From: JBEKTW01 sp049515655 | Lineage (GTDB): Bacteria; Bacteroidota; Ignavibacteria; UBA10030; SZUA-254 | Reading direction: 5' to 3' | DNA length: 64,000 nucleotides | Assembly: GCA_049515655.1 (NCBI GenBank) | Contig: JBEKTW010000013.1 | Coordinates: 37,527-101,526, forward strand | In this document: positions 17,245-27,374 of the stretch, piece by piece | Position numbering within the stretch: the first letter of the stretch is position 1 | Layout of the letters: every line of letters starts with the position of its first letter | Notes under the pieces: generated by a model | Database searches by the model: none | What the model was told of the DNA's origin: nothing | Seen by the model: only the letters and a program-made list of their open reading frames with translations | Program-made: the position numbers and the translations under genes

Positions 17245-17523
17245 CTAATGTGTCACCTCCTGCACGACATCCCTCTTCCTGAACATAATGGGGATGTGCG
17301 TTTCCCTCGGGGCGCCGATGGTCACGAGCTGCCAGTCCTTGTCGTGCTCCTTTATCACTCTCCGGAGAACGCCGACCTTCTCCTCCGTCGTCGGGTTGGT
17401 CGTTTCCCATCCAACGATCTCCACCCGGTACTTCAGCGTTTTCTTTCGGCCGTTGATCTTCACATCAATCTCGATGTTCTGTTCAGCGTCCACACTCGGT
17501 ATTTGAAGGACTACTTCCTGCAT
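17245..17523 (-). CDS. Conserved small protein of the permease operon, unknown function
   Basis: A 92-residue protein without signal peptide or helix-forming hydrophobic stretch. It contains a basic centre (NGRKKTLKYRVEIVGWE), a likely helix (EEKVGVLRRVIKEHDKDW) and then RETHIPIMFRKRDVVQ. No family was recognised. It lies between the last permease (35 bp gap) and the second ATPase (0 bp), so tight co-expression with the transporter is clear. A cytoplasmic regulator or coupling factor of the ATPase is possible, but this is a guess. Confidence 0.6.
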   Translation of the reverse strand: MQEVVLQIPSVDAEQNIEIDVKINGRKKTLKYRVEIVGWETTNPTTEEKVGVLRRVIKEHDKDWQLVTIGAPRETHIPIMFRKRDVVQEVTH

Positions 17524-17558
17524 AGGATACTCCAGCTTGTTATTGTTTGTGAATCAAT

Positions 17559-19934
17559 TCATTCATACTTCAGACTGTTCACCGGGTTCGCGGTGGCAGA
17601 CCGTACGGCCTGATAGCTGACGGTCAGCAATGCGACGGCCAGGGTCGCAGCGCCGGAAAGCGCGAAAACCCCGATCCCGATCCCGGTCCTGTACGCGAAA
17701 TCCAGCAGCCACCTGTTCATCAGCCAGTACGCAAGAGGCCACGCGATCAGATCCGCCAACAGCACCCACTTCATGAACTCGCCAGCAAACAGCATGACGA
17801 TGTCCGGCACCGTGGCGCCCAGCGTCTTCCGGATTCCGATCTCCTTCGTTCTTTGCTCGGCCATGAAGGCCGCCAGGCCGAACAAACCGAGGCACGCTAT
17901 CAGCACTCCTAGCCCGGTGAAGATGCCGCACATCTGCGCCGCACGCTGCTCGGATCTGTACTGCCGGTCAAAACTTTCGTCAAGGAAAAAATATTCGAAC
18001 GGTTTTCCGGGGAACAGCTCTTTCCATTTCCTTTCGACATATGCCATCTCCGAATTAAGATCCTTGATGTCCATGGAAAGACTGATCCTCTTATAGAACC
18101 GAGCCTCACCTGACAGGATCAGAGGCGCGATCTCGTGCTGCAGCCCCTGAAAATTAAAATTCCTGCACACCCCGATTATCATTCCCGGACGGCCCCAGCC
18201 GGACATCATTCTCTTGCCCACCGCATCACCGGGCGAACTCCACCCGAAAGATCTTAACGCGGATTCGTTGAAGATATAAACGTCCGGTCCCTCACCGGGC
18301 ACAAATCCCCGTCCGGCGATGATACCGATATCGTACTGGCGAAGAAATTCGTGGTCAATGTGCGTATAGAGCACGGACTGGGTCTTTGCGTCGGCCTCGC
18401 CGATCAGGTTCGTCGCCCAGCTGTCGAACACCTCCCCCGGCACCTCGGAGGAAAACGACACATCGCGGATCCCGGAAGACCCGAGCAACTCACTCTTGAT
18501 CGTCTCGTAATTGCCGGCGACGTTCACACGGCCCCGCAGCGGCAGGATCAGTTTCTGCTCCTTGCTAAAACCAAGGTCGTGGTTTTTCATGAATTCCAGC
18601 TGATCGTAGATCACGAATGAGCCGATGATCAGAACGACGGAGATCACGAACTGACCCACCAGCAGAGTTCTCTTGAACAGCAGACCCCGGCCGATCCGCC
18701 CAAAACCTTTCAACGTACCGGCGGGCTGAAGCCCCGAAAGATACACTGCGGGGTAACTGCCAGACAGGAGACCGACAACGAACCAGGCCGCAATCAGTAA
18801 CACCGGTACCGGGTATTTCATCAGATTCGCACCCGTGAAGCTGCCGCCGGTCAGTGCCGAGACAAACGGAAGGGCCATCCCGACCATCACGATAGCCATC
18901 AACATCGCCAGGGCGGACATAAAGAAGGATTCACCCAGAAATTGCACTATCAACTGGGAGCGGTTCGCCCCCAGGACCTTCCGGGTGCCGATCTCTTTCG
19001 CCCTTTTCATGGAACGGGCTGTCGCCAGGTTCATGAAGTTGATGCACGCGATCAGCAAAACAAGCAGGCCTATCGCCGAGAAGATGTACAGTCTGGCAGG
19101 ATCGCCCGGGGTCTCCAGCTCGTCCTGGGGACACGGATACAGATGGAGGTCCCTGACGGGCTGTAAGAAGAACGAATACGAGTAATGCTCACGGTCGAAC
19201 TTGTCCTTCGCATACCTGTCGCCGATCTTATAGATCTTTTCCCCGAACTGTGCGGCATCGACACCCGGCTTCAGCTTCAGGTACGAATAGAACGCCTGGT
19301 ACATCCACGCTGTATTCCAGACCGGTTTTTCAATGCTTTTCATCGACGCGATGATGCTGTACTTCAGATGAGTGTTCCCAGGCGGATCGGCCACCAATGC
19401 CGTCACCCTGAAATCCTTATCGTCCACCTGGACGGTCTTCCCGACGGGGGATTCCGTGCCAAAATATTTATTCGCTGTCTTTTCGGTCAGAACCAGCGTA
19501 AACGGATCCGTCAACGCATTCTCTTTCTTCCCTGCCGTGAACGGTATGGTCAGTATTTCGAACAGATCCTGGTCTGCGAACAGAAGTTTTTCCTCGTAGA
19601 ACGTCTTCCCGTTGTATCTGACCACCTGTGAATTGCCCGCGTAGATCCTAGCCGCAGCTTCCACATCGGGATAATCCGCCTTGAGCGCCGGGACCAGGGG
19701 CGGGGCCGTCACGGGATCGATACTGACCGACTTATCCGCCGTTTCGATCTCGGCGACACGGTAGATACGGTCCTTGAACTCATGATACTTGTCAAAATCG
19801 AGCTCGTTCACGACGTAGAGCATGATAACGATGCAGCACGCCACGCCGGCCGACAGACCGAAAATATTGATGAATGAGAACACTTTGAACTTAAGGATGT
19901 TTCTCAGAGCAATTTTCAGATAATTTTTCAGCAT
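17559..19934 (-). CDS. MacB/FtsX-type ABC permease, array member 1
   Basis: This 791-residue permease starts at ATG 19934 with AAGAGGTG upstream. A longer frame to 20036 lacks support. Layout: N-terminal helix (about 21-42, after NYLKIALRNILKFKVFSF), MacB-like periplasmic core to about 285, helix block with first coupling motif AKEIGTRKVLGA, an internal helix near 425, a second periplasmic domain, and a C-terminal FtsX block with EQRTKEIGIRKTLGA. The tail is NPVNSLKYE. FtsX domains occur twice, so one chain could supply both halves of a transporter. It is the most distal permease of the operon, next to the 92-residue protein and ATPase. Substrate unknown; MacB relatives move peptides, lipids or drugs out of the periplasm. 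Confidence 0.88.
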   Translation of the reverse strand: MLKNYLKIALRNILKFKVFSFINIFGLSAGVACCIVIMLYVVNELDFDKYHEFKDRIYRVAEIETADKSVSIDPVTAPPLVPALKADYPDVEAAARIYAGNSQVVRYNGKTFYEEKLLFADQDLFEILTIPFTAGKKENALTDPFTLVLTEKTANKYFGTESPVGKTVQVDDKDFRVTALVADPPGNTHLKYSIIASMKSIEKPVWNTAWMYQAFYSYLKLKPGVDAAQFGEKIYKIGDRYAKDKFDREHYSYSFFLQPVRDLHLYPCPQDELETPGDPARLYIFSAIGLLVLLIACINFMNLATARSMKRAKEIGTRKVLGANRSQLIVQFLGESFFMSALAMLMAIVMVGMALPFVSALTGGSFTGANLMKYPVPVLLIAAWFVVGLLSGSYPAVYLSGLQPAGTLKGFGRIGRGLLFKRTLLVGQFVISVVLIIGSFVIYDQLEFMKNHDLGFSKEQKLILPLRGRVNVAGNYETIKSELLGSSGIRDVSFSSEVPGEVFDSWATNLIGEADAKTQSVLYTHIDHEFLRQYDIGIIAGRGFVPGEGPDVYIFNESALRSFGWSSPGDAVGKRMMSGWGRPGMIIGVCRNFNFQGLQHEIAPLILSGEARFYKRISLSMDIKDLNSEMAYVERKWKELFPGKPFEYFFLDESFDRQYRSEQRAAQMCGIFTGLGVLIACLGLFGLAAFMAEQRTKEIGIRKTLGATVPDIVMLFAGEFMKWVLLADLIAWPLAYWLMNRWLLDFAYRTGIGIGVFALSGAATLAVALLTVSYQAVRSATANPVNSLKYE

Positions 19935-19990
19935 ACTCACCTCTTTTTCATAGCGCTCAGGTGTAATGCACTTACTCGAGATAATCTTGT

Positions 19991-20005
19991 AGGTGCGACG
20001 CCCCT
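19991..20005. repeat. Intercistronic hairpin in gap of permeases 2/1
   Basis: AGGTGCGACGCCCCT lies in the 128-bp gap between two permease genes. It is the same element as the perfect hairpin at 29784-29798 with one mismatch in the stem. A related copy is at 24876-24890. Confidence 0.5.
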
Positions 20006-20062
20006 TCTCTTGACGCACTGTCACGTATGTCTTCATTTATCATTTTGTTTCTCCTTATGTGG

Positions 20063-22435
20063 TTATTCATAACGTAAACTATCAACAGGGTTGCCTCGAG
20101 CGGCCCTGACGGATTGATAGCTTACCGTCAGCAGTGCGATTGCGATCGTGAGACAGAGCGCAAGCCCGAAGATCCACCACCCGATCGTGACCCGGTAGGC
20201 GAAATCCTGCAGCCAGCGGTTTGCGAGATAGTACGCGACGGGAGCCGCGATCAGATTCGCGACCACCACCCATTTCACGAACTCCCGGGAGAGCATGAGC
20301 GTGATGCCGGGGACGGAGGCGCCCAAGACCTTCCTCACCCCTATCTCCTTCGTCCGCTGCTCTACCATGAACGAGGCGAGCCCGAAGAGCCCCAGGCACG
20401 CTATCACGAGTGCGAGGATCGCCGCGTAGCGGATGACCGCCCCCATCTGCTCATGCCCCTGGTACATGACGGCAAAATCGTCGTCGAAGAACCTGTATTC
20501 GAACGGATAGAGGGGATTCACCTTCTGCCACGCCGTTCTCACGTAGTCCATCTCCGAGGGAATGTCGCCTTTCTGAAGGCGGACGATCGCGTTCTGGACG
20601 AAGCGGGGCGAGACCACGAGCGCGAGCGGAGGGATGACGCTTTCAACTGACAGGTAATTGTAATTTTTCATCACGCCCACGATCGTGCCTTCGATATCCA
20701 TGAACTTGAACCGCTTCCCGACCGCCGATGTGACCCCCATGACCTTCACAAGCTCCTCATTGACCAGGAACGCCCTGGAGGTATCCGTCGAGAACGCCTT
20801 CGAGAACGTCCTCCCCTCAACCATGGGGATCTTCATGGTCTCCACATAGTCAAAGTCCACCGTCGCCTCGCTTATGAGGACATCCCTCGCCGGGTCCTTC
20901 CCGTCCCAGTCGGCTCCCCAGGAATTGCTGCCGAGCGAGACCGGATTGTCGTTGATCCCGCTGACGCCGAGTACCTGGGGATCCTTCAGGAGCTCTGTCT
21001 TGAGCATCTCGTAGGAGTTCCTTGTCTCTCCGCGCAGCGGGAGGTACAGGAGCTGTTCCCTGTCGTACCCGACGTTCTTCGTCCGCATATACTTCACCTG
21101 CTCGTACACCACAACCGTTCCGATGAGGAGGATGATGGAGAGCGAAAACTGCGTGACGACCAGGAACTTTCTGAAGAATCCGCCCTTCGAGCCGACCTGC
21201 AGCGTTCCCTTGAGCACGCGGATCGGCTGGAACGACGAGAGGAAGAGCGCAGGGTAGCTCCCGGAGACGAGCCCCGTGAGGAGGGTCACCCCGAGGAGGC
21301 CTGCGACCGTCTCCCAGCGCAGGAGCAAGGCCGCCGTGAGGTACTTGCCGGAGAGCGTGTTGAAGCCCGGAAGGAGGCAAAGAACGATGACGAGTGCGAC
21401 AATGAGCGCGAGGAAGGACACCAGGATCGACTCGCCGAAGAACTGCCCGATCACGTGCCGGCGGGAGGCCCCGACGACCTTCCTCAAGCCGACCTCCTTA
21501 GCGCGGTTCGCGGAGCGGGCCGTGGAGAGGTTCATGAAGTTGATGCAGGCGATCAGGAGGACGAACAGGCCGAGGGCTATGAACAGGTACACTTCCTGGA
21601 TCGCGCCGGCGTTCCGCGAGAACCCGAAGTGCGTGTACAGATGCATGTCCCTCAGCGGGGCGAGCATGAAGTCGGGTTTCCAGTTCGCGTTATCGGTCTC
21701 CTTGTTGTGCCGATAGATCATCTCTGTGATCTTCCCGTTGACGTCCTTCAGCCGGGCCGGATCACGCATTTCGGCGAATGTCAGGATGCTGTTCGAGCTC
21801 CAGCTGTCGTTGTACCTCCCGAACTCACGCGTAAAGTCGAACGGGATGAGCACTTCCGGGCCGATCGACGAATTCTTCGGCACGTTCTTCATGACGCCCG
21901 TGACGGAGAACGGGTATCTTGTGTTGACCACGAAGCTCTTCCCCAGGGGATCCTCGCTGCCGAAATACTTCTTTGCGATATCCTCGGAGATGACAATCGA
22001 ATGCGGCTGGCCGAGGGCAGCCCGGGGATCACCCTTGATGAGGGGAAAGCTGAACATCTCCAGGAACGACGGGTCCACCGCCCTCAGGCCATTCTCGAAG
22101 AAGGCCTTGTCCCCGTACCTCAGGAGCATCGTTCCTAGGTTGACGTACCGCGCGGAGTTCACGATCTCCGGTATATCGCTCTTCAGCGCGGGTGCCACCG
22201 GACAGGGGGTCACGACGACGTGGAAGCTTCCCTCCGGCCCCTTCTGGTCCTGCTCCAGGCGGTAGAGACTGTCCGCCTTCGCGTGGAACCGGTCAAAGCT
22301 CAGCTCATCCTGAACCCAGAGGAGCAAAAAGATGCAGCAGGCCATTCCGACGGCAAGACCCGCGATGTTGATGAATGAATACCCTTTGTGCCGGAGGATA
22401 TTCCGGAGGGCGATCTTCAGATAATTGCGGAACAT
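20063..22435 (-). CDS. MacB/FtsX-type ABC permease, array member 2
   Basis: A 790-residue paralogue with N-terminal NYLKIALRNILRHKGYSFINI and its helix, a periplasmic core to about 275, coupling motif AKEVGLRKVVGA after the helix LLIACINFMNLSTARS, a second N-type helix near 430 (TQFSLSIILLIGTVVVYEQ), a second periplasmic domain and the C-terminal block with EQRTKEIGVRKVLGA. The tail is NPVDSLRYE. It resembles array member 4 most closely (shared RYGDKAFFEN/RYGDKVFFEN and AVDPSFLEMFSFPL), which points to a fairly recent duplication. Its start lies 18 bp after the member 3 stop. Confidence 0.88.
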   Translation of the reverse strand: MFRNYLKIALRNILRHKGYSFINIAGLAVGMACCIFLLLWVQDELSFDRFHAKADSLYRLEQDQKGPEGSFHVVVTPCPVAPALKSDIPEIVNSARYVNLGTMLLRYGDKAFFENGLRAVDPSFLEMFSFPLIKGDPRAALGQPHSIVISEDIAKKYFGSEDPLGKSFVVNTRYPFSVTGVMKNVPKNSSIGPEVLIPFDFTREFGRYNDSWSSNSILTFAEMRDPARLKDVNGKITEMIYRHNKETDNANWKPDFMLAPLRDMHLYTHFGFSRNAGAIQEVYLFIALGLFVLLIACINFMNLSTARSANRAKEVGLRKVVGASRRHVIGQFFGESILVSFLALIVALVIVLCLLPGFNTLSGKYLTAALLLRWETVAGLLGVTLLTGLVSGSYPALFLSSFQPIRVLKGTLQVGSKGGFFRKFLVVTQFSLSIILLIGTVVVYEQVKYMRTKNVGYDREQLLYLPLRGETRNSYEMLKTELLKDPQVLGVSGINDNPVSLGSNSWGADWDGKDPARDVLISEATVDFDYVETMKIPMVEGRTFSKAFSTDTSRAFLVNEELVKVMGVTSAVGKRFKFMDIEGTIVGVMKNYNYLSVESVIPPLALVVSPRFVQNAIVRLQKGDIPSEMDYVRTAWQKVNPLYPFEYRFFDDDFAVMYQGHEQMGAVIRYAAILALVIACLGLFGLASFMVEQRTKEIGVRKVLGASVPGITLMLSREFVKWVVVANLIAAPVAYYLANRWLQDFAYRVTIGWWIFGLALCLTIAIALLTVSYQSVRAARGNPVDSLRYE

Positions 22436-22453
22436 GCAGAAACTCCTTTCGCG

Positions 22454-24859
22454 TTATTCATATCTCAGGCTGTCCACGGGGTTTGCGCGGGCGACCTTGA
22501 CGGACTGGAAGCTCACGGTGACAAACGCAATCGCGAGCGTGACAACTCCCACCAGGGGAAACACCCAGAGGGGAAAAGCCATCCTGTAGGCAAAGCCCTC
22601 GAGCCACCTTTTCATCACATAGTATGCAAGAGGCCACGCGAGGAGATTCGCGAGGACGACCCATAGGGCGAACTCCTTCGAGAGCATCAGGGCAACTCCG
22701 GGGATCGAAGCTCCGAGGACCTTTCTGATCCCGATCTCCTTCGCACGCTGATCGACCATGAAGGCGGCCAGTCCGAATAACCCGAGACAGGCAATGAAGA
22801 TCGCAAGACCGGAAAATATACCGGCGATGGCGCCGAGCCGCTCTTCGGAACGGTACTGCCTGTCGAAATCCTCATCGAGGAAAAAATACGCCGAAGGATA
22901 GCCGCCGAAGTGTTTCTTCCAGACGGATTGAGCGTGCGCCACAACTCCGGTGGCATCCCCGGCATTGAACCGGATCGCAAAATACGCATACGCGGGCAAG
23001 ATCGCGAGCGCAATGGGTCCGATGCGCTCCTGCAGACCGTGCTGGTGGTAGTCCTTTACGACGCCCACCACTTCCCCCTCGACGCCGGATGTCGCAAGTT
23101 TTTTCCCAACCGCCGCCTGCGGCGTACCCCAGCCCATGATTTTCACCGCAGTCTCGTTCACAAGGAACGCATGCTGGGGATCGGTCGCGAACGACCGGGA
23201 GAAATCCCTCCCGGCGATGACGGTGAGACTCATGGTGCGCGCGTAATCATGGTCCACCGGAACGAACTCGATGGTGATCGAAGCGTCTTTCGCGCCGCCC
23301 TCCGGGAAGGCGATCTGACCGCGCCAGCCGTCATGCCCGGGGAATGCCCACGCCGCGGATGTCGACACAATTCCCGGATGGCTGAGCAGGTCATTTTTAA
23401 AAGTCTCATAGACCCGGGTCAGCAGATCCCACGGAGATTTCTTCGCGTCAAGAACGAGCACCTGCTCCTTCGCAAATCCGAGTTTCTCACTCTGCATGAA
23501 CCGGAGCTGTTTCAGGACCATGAGCGTGGAGATCATCAGAAAACACGAGATGGCGAATTGTCCTATGACCAGAAACTGACGCAGCCGTTTGCCGCGGAGC
23601 GCAGGGGAGGTCCTCCCCTTCAGGACATCTATGGGCCGGAATCCCGAAAGGACGACCGCCGGATAGGATCCTGCCAGGAGACCGACCAGGACCACAAAAA
23701 TCACACACACTCCTGTCCCCCCGATGCTCATCAAGGGCCCCGCCCCGATCTTCTTACCGACCAGCTCGTTGAACGGGGGGAGGAACAATCCGACTAGGAC
23801 GAGCGCGATGATAAACGAGACCGCAGTAGTGCAGAACGACTCTGCGAGAAATTGCAGGACGAGAGACGCCCGTGCGGAACCGACAGCCTTCCGGATACCC
23901 ACTTCCTTCCCGCGAAGCATCGAACGGGCGGTGGAGAGATTCATGAAATTGATCGCGGCAATGAGGAGGATGAAACAAGCAACAAGGAGAAGCACGTAAA
24001 CTGTGGACGCGTTTCCGGTAGGACCGAGGCGGTTCGCGTAGCCGGCGTCCAGATAGACAGCGCCCAGGGGCTGGAATTTCACCGTGCACTGGTAGCCGGA
24101 GCTTTTAAAGACTTCAGCGGCATGGGTCATATAGATGCCGGCCACCTTCTTCTCCAGATCCGCCATATTCACACCCTCCCGGACCAGGGCATAGTTGTAC
24201 ATATTCCAGTTGAACCAGCCCTCATTCTTCTCGAAATTCGGATCCAGCCGGGAAAATGTGGCAAATGAAGCCAGGATATCGAATTCAAGGTGCGAGCGCG
24301 TTGGCACGTCGGCCATGACGCCAGTGACGGTCATGTGGAAGGTGTCGCCCAGAACGATGGATTCTCCCAGGGCGGGTGAGTCCCCGAAATATTTTTTCTT
24401 CATGGACTGCGAAATGACAACGGTGAAGGGGTCCCGCAGAGCCGTCTTCGGATCGCCTTCAAGAAAGGGGAACGTGAAGATATCGAAAAAGCCATCCTCA
24501 GCGAACATGGTGTTCTCGTAGAAATAATTGTCGCCCTGCCGGACAGGAACACCCCACGAACGGGCATAGATGACGCGTTCGAATTCCGGGAATTCCGAGC
24601 GGAGAACACGTCCCAGCGGCCAGCCGTTCGTGGAGACCTTCATCGGGGTTGGACTCTCCGGACCCACGGCATCCGTCACGACCCGGTAAATACGGTCCTT
24701 CTTTTCATGGAAGCTGTCGTAGGAAAGCTCGTTGTACACATAGAGCAGGATCAAGATACAGGCAGCCATGCCGATTGAAAGGCCGGAAATGTTGATTAAG
24801 GAATATCCTTTGTGCCGGAGGATGTTCCGGAGAGCGATTTTCACATAGTTCCTGAGCAT
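22454..24859 (-). CDS. MacB/FtsX-type ABC permease, array member 3
   Basis: An 801-residue paralogue, the same two-FtsX architecture. N-terminus NYVKIALRNILRHKGYSLINI, periplasmic core with EEFPEFERV-like segment (LRSEFPEFERVIYARSW), first coupling motif GKEVGIRKAVGS, a second half with a hydrophobic helix (IGQFAISCFLMISTLMVLKQ), and C-terminal DQRAKEIGIRKVLGA. The tail is NPVDSLRYE. Here the C-terminal motif begins DQRA rather than the EQRT of most array members. Both halves contain predicted lipid-facing helices but no ATPase motif, so it depends on ATPases at 16570 and/or 37425. Confidence 0.88.
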   Translation of the reverse strand: MLRNYVKIALRNILRHKGYSLINISGLSIGMAACILILLYVYNELSYDSFHEKKDRIYRVVTDAVGPESPTPMKVSTNGWPLGRVLRSEFPEFERVIYARSWGVPVRQGDNYFYENTMFAEDGFFDIFTFPFLEGDPKTALRDPFTVVISQSMKKKYFGDSPALGESIVLGDTFHMTVTGVMADVPTRSHLEFDILASFATFSRLDPNFEKNEGWFNWNMYNYALVREGVNMADLEKKVAGIYMTHAAEVFKSSGYQCTVKFQPLGAVYLDAGYANRLGPTGNASTVYVLLLVACFILLIAAINFMNLSTARSMLRGKEVGIRKAVGSARASLVLQFLAESFCTTAVSFIIALVLVGLFLPPFNELVGKKIGAGPLMSIGGTGVCVIFVVLVGLLAGSYPAVVLSGFRPIDVLKGRTSPALRGKRLRQFLVIGQFAISCFLMISTLMVLKQLRFMQSEKLGFAKEQVLVLDAKKSPWDLLTRVYETFKNDLLSHPGIVSTSAAWAFPGHDGWRGQIAFPEGGAKDASITIEFVPVDHDYARTMSLTVIAGRDFSRSFATDPQHAFLVNETAVKIMGWGTPQAAVGKKLATSGVEGEVVGVVKDYHQHGLQERIGPIALAILPAYAYFAIRFNAGDATGVVAHAQSVWKKHFGGYPSAYFFLDEDFDRQYRSEERLGAIAGIFSGLAIFIACLGLFGLAAFMVDQRAKEIGIRKVLGASIPGVALMLSKEFALWVVLANLLAWPLAYYVMKRWLEGFAYRMAFPLWVFPLVGVVTLAIAFVTVSFQSVKVARANPVDSLRYE

Positions 24860-24875
24860 TTATGGATTCCTTTCC

Positions 24876-24890
24876 AGGTGCAAGACACCT
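24876..24890. repeat. Intercistronic hairpin in gap of permeases 4/3
   Basis: AGGTGCAAGACACCT forms a 5-bp stem (AGGTG/CACCT) in the 49-bp gap between permease genes. It corresponds in position and outline to 19991-20005 and 29784-29798. Confidence 0.4.
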
Positions 24891-24908
24891 TCACTTGTTA
24901 CCTTGCGG

Positions 24909-27302
24909 TTATTCATACCGCAAGCTATCGATCGGATTCGAACGCGCCGCCCTGATCGATTGATAGCCGACGGTCAACAGACCTATGATGAGCGTTAGTA
25001 CCGCTGTGCCCACAAACATCCACCAACCGATGGATATCCGATAGGCATAATTCATTAGTAGTTCCTTCATAATGTAATAGGCAACAGGTGCGGCGATGAT
25101 GTTTGCGATCACGATCCAGCGGATGAATTCCTTCGAGAGCATAGACGCGATAGCGGGGATCGAGGCACCGAGCGTTTTTCTGATGCCGATTTCCTTTGTG
25201 CGTAGGTCGATCATGAAGGATGCCAGTCCGAACAATCCGAGGCATGCAATGGCGATGGCAAACAGGGCGGCGTATTGAAACACGGCTGCCATCCGCCTGT
25301 CATCCTGGAACGTGTCGGCGAGATTCTGGTCAAAGAATGTATATTCGAACGGATAGAGAGGATTGACCCGTTGCCAGGCCGTCCGCACTCTGTCCAGAGA
25401 CTCACTCATATCGCCGGCCTGGAGCCGGACAACTGCAAAATTGACCTGCCGGGGTTGTACGAATACCGCCAGAGGCTCGATGTTGAACTGGACCGGCTGA
25501 TAGTGATAGTTCTTCATGACGCCGATGATAGTCCCGGGACTGCCCCACGCAAATCGTTTCCCAACCGCTGAGGTAACGCCCATGAGTTTCACGACCTCCT
25601 CGTTCACCAGCACCGCAGTAGATGTATCGGTGGCAAATGCTTTTGAGAACGACCTCCCTTCGGCTAGTTCGATCTTCATCGTTTCCACATAGTCGAAATC
25701 AACGACGCCATACCCGATCATCGGATTGAAATTCGGGTCCTTCCCGTCCCAGTCTACGCCACCACCGTTAGCGCTCATGAATGTCGGGGTCTGCAGAGTG
25801 CCGGTCACGCCCAAAATTCTTGGATCTTTCAGCAACTCGTCCTTGAGCGCCCCGTAGGTGTTCGGGGTGTCGCCCTGCAGCGGAAGATAGATCAAAAAGC
25901 TACTGTCATAGCCCAATTTCTTGTTCTGCATGTAGTGCAATTGACGGTAGAGGATGAACGTGCCCGCAATGAGAATGACGGAGAGGGAGAATTGAAAGAC
26001 AACGAGGATTTTCCGGAAGAGCGAACCTTTTCCGGCGTATCTCGGCGTACCCCGGAGAACCTGGATAGGATGAAATTTCGACAAAAATAGCGCAGGGTAT
26101 GTTCCCGATATGATTCCGGTAATGAATGCCACGGCGGCCATAACTGGAAGAAACCCCATTGTGAAAGGCGCCATGGTGGAGAGCTGTTTCCCCGACAAGG
26201 TGTTGAAGACGGGAAGAAGGAGCTCGACGAACATCACCGCGAAGAACAGCGCGATGGCGGTCGTGAGGATCGATTCGCCGTAAAACTGCGCGGCGATATT
26301 GCCGCGTGTAGCTCCGACCGTTTTCCGGAGGCCGACTTCCTTTGCCCGGTTCGCCGACCGTGCCGTGGCGAGGTTCATGAAATTGATACAGGCGATCAAC
26401 AGGATGAACAACGCCATTACGAAAAAGATAATGACGGTCTGGTAGCCTCCCCCGCCCTGGCCGTACCCAAAACGCCTGTGCAGGCGAATATCGGACAGCT
26501 TCATCAGTGTGAACTGAACTGGATTCTGCTCACCGCGTTTGAGGTCGGATGGGTTTTGGATAAGTCCCTTGATGTTCTTCCAATAGACATCAAATATCTT
26601 TTTGCTAATGCTGGCGACATTTCTGTTGTCCTGGACCTGCACCCACGTGACAATCTGGTTCGACCCCCATGTATCGACATATCCGCCGATCCTCCTCATG
26701 ATTTCCATGGGAACAAGCATCGACGGTCGGACGGTGGAGTTTAGCGGGATATTCCTGATAACACCGGTTACTGTGCAGGGATAGTTGTTGTTCACCGTTA
26801 TTGTTCTACCGAGAGGATCTTCACTCCCAAAATATTTGGTCGCAATTTCCTCCGTTATCACCAGCGAGAACGGCTGGTCCAGGGCTGTTGAGACATTTCC
26901 CTCGACAAGCGGGAAGGAGAACATCTCCAAGAACGACGGATCCACGGCAGCGACGTTATTTTCAAAAAACACCTTGTCTCCGTATCGTAAAAGCAAAGTC
27001 CTCGGTTTGGCATAGCGAGAGACATTTTTGAATTCCGGAATCTCCGCTTTCAGAGCGGGACCCATCGGAAACGGACAGATATTGACATGGAACGGTCCCT
27101 GCGGAGTTGGCTGATCCTGTTCTACCCGGTAGAGATACCCGGCGTTTTGATGAAATTTATCGAAGCTCATTTCATCGGAAATCCAAAGCAGCATGAGCAG
27201 GCAGCATGTCATTCCGAGCGATAATCCGACGACATTTATGAACGAATATCCTTTTTGACGGAGAATATTTCTGAACGCGACTTTGAAGTAATTTCTTATC
27301 AT
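24909..27302 (-). CDS. MacB/FtsX-type ABC permease, array member 4
   Basis: A 797-residue paralogue with N-terminus NYFKVAFRNILRQKGYSFINV, periplasmic core (about 45-280), the helix LLIACINFMNLATARS with motif AKEVGLRKTVGA, the second helix VFQFSLSVILIAGTFILYRQ, and C-terminal LRTKEIGIRKTLGA. The tail is NPIDSLRYE. It is the closest relative of member 2 in the core domain, although the two are separated by member 3. So duplications were not strictly of neighbours. The gene follows member 5 by 72 bp. Confidence 0.88.
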   Translation of the reverse strand: MIRNYFKVAFRNILRQKGYSFINVVGLSLGMTCCLLMLLWISDEMSFDKFHQNAGYLYRVEQDQPTPQGPFHVNICPFPMGPALKAEIPEFKNVSRYAKPRTLLLRYGDKVFFENNVAAVDPSFLEMFSFPLVEGNVSTALDQPFSLVITEEIATKYFGSEDPLGRTITVNNNYPCTVTGVIRNIPLNSTVRPSMLVPMEIMRRIGGYVDTWGSNQIVTWVQVQDNRNVASISKKIFDVYWKNIKGLIQNPSDLKRGEQNPVQFTLMKLSDIRLHRRFGYGQGGGGYQTVIIFFVMALFILLIACINFMNLATARSANRAKEVGLRKTVGATRGNIAAQFYGESILTTAIALFFAVMFVELLLPVFNTLSGKQLSTMAPFTMGFLPVMAAVAFITGIISGTYPALFLSKFHPIQVLRGTPRYAGKGSLFRKILVVFQFSLSVILIAGTFILYRQLHYMQNKKLGYDSSFLIYLPLQGDTPNTYGALKDELLKDPRILGVTGTLQTPTFMSANGGGVDWDGKDPNFNPMIGYGVVDFDYVETMKIELAEGRSFSKAFATDTSTAVLVNEEVVKLMGVTSAVGKRFAWGSPGTIIGVMKNYHYQPVQFNIEPLAVFVQPRQVNFAVVRLQAGDMSESLDRVRTAWQRVNPLYPFEYTFFDQNLADTFQDDRRMAAVFQYAALFAIAIACLGLFGLASFMIDLRTKEIGIRKTLGASIPAIASMLSKEFIRWIVIANIIAAPVAYYIMKELLMNYAYRISIGWWMFVGTAVLTLIIGLLTVGYQSIRAARSNPIDSLRYE

Positions 27303-27374
27303 AGGAAAATCCTTCTATAAAGGAGAGTAATTTTCAGATAGTTGCTGAACATTTATGGATTCCTTTTATACAGA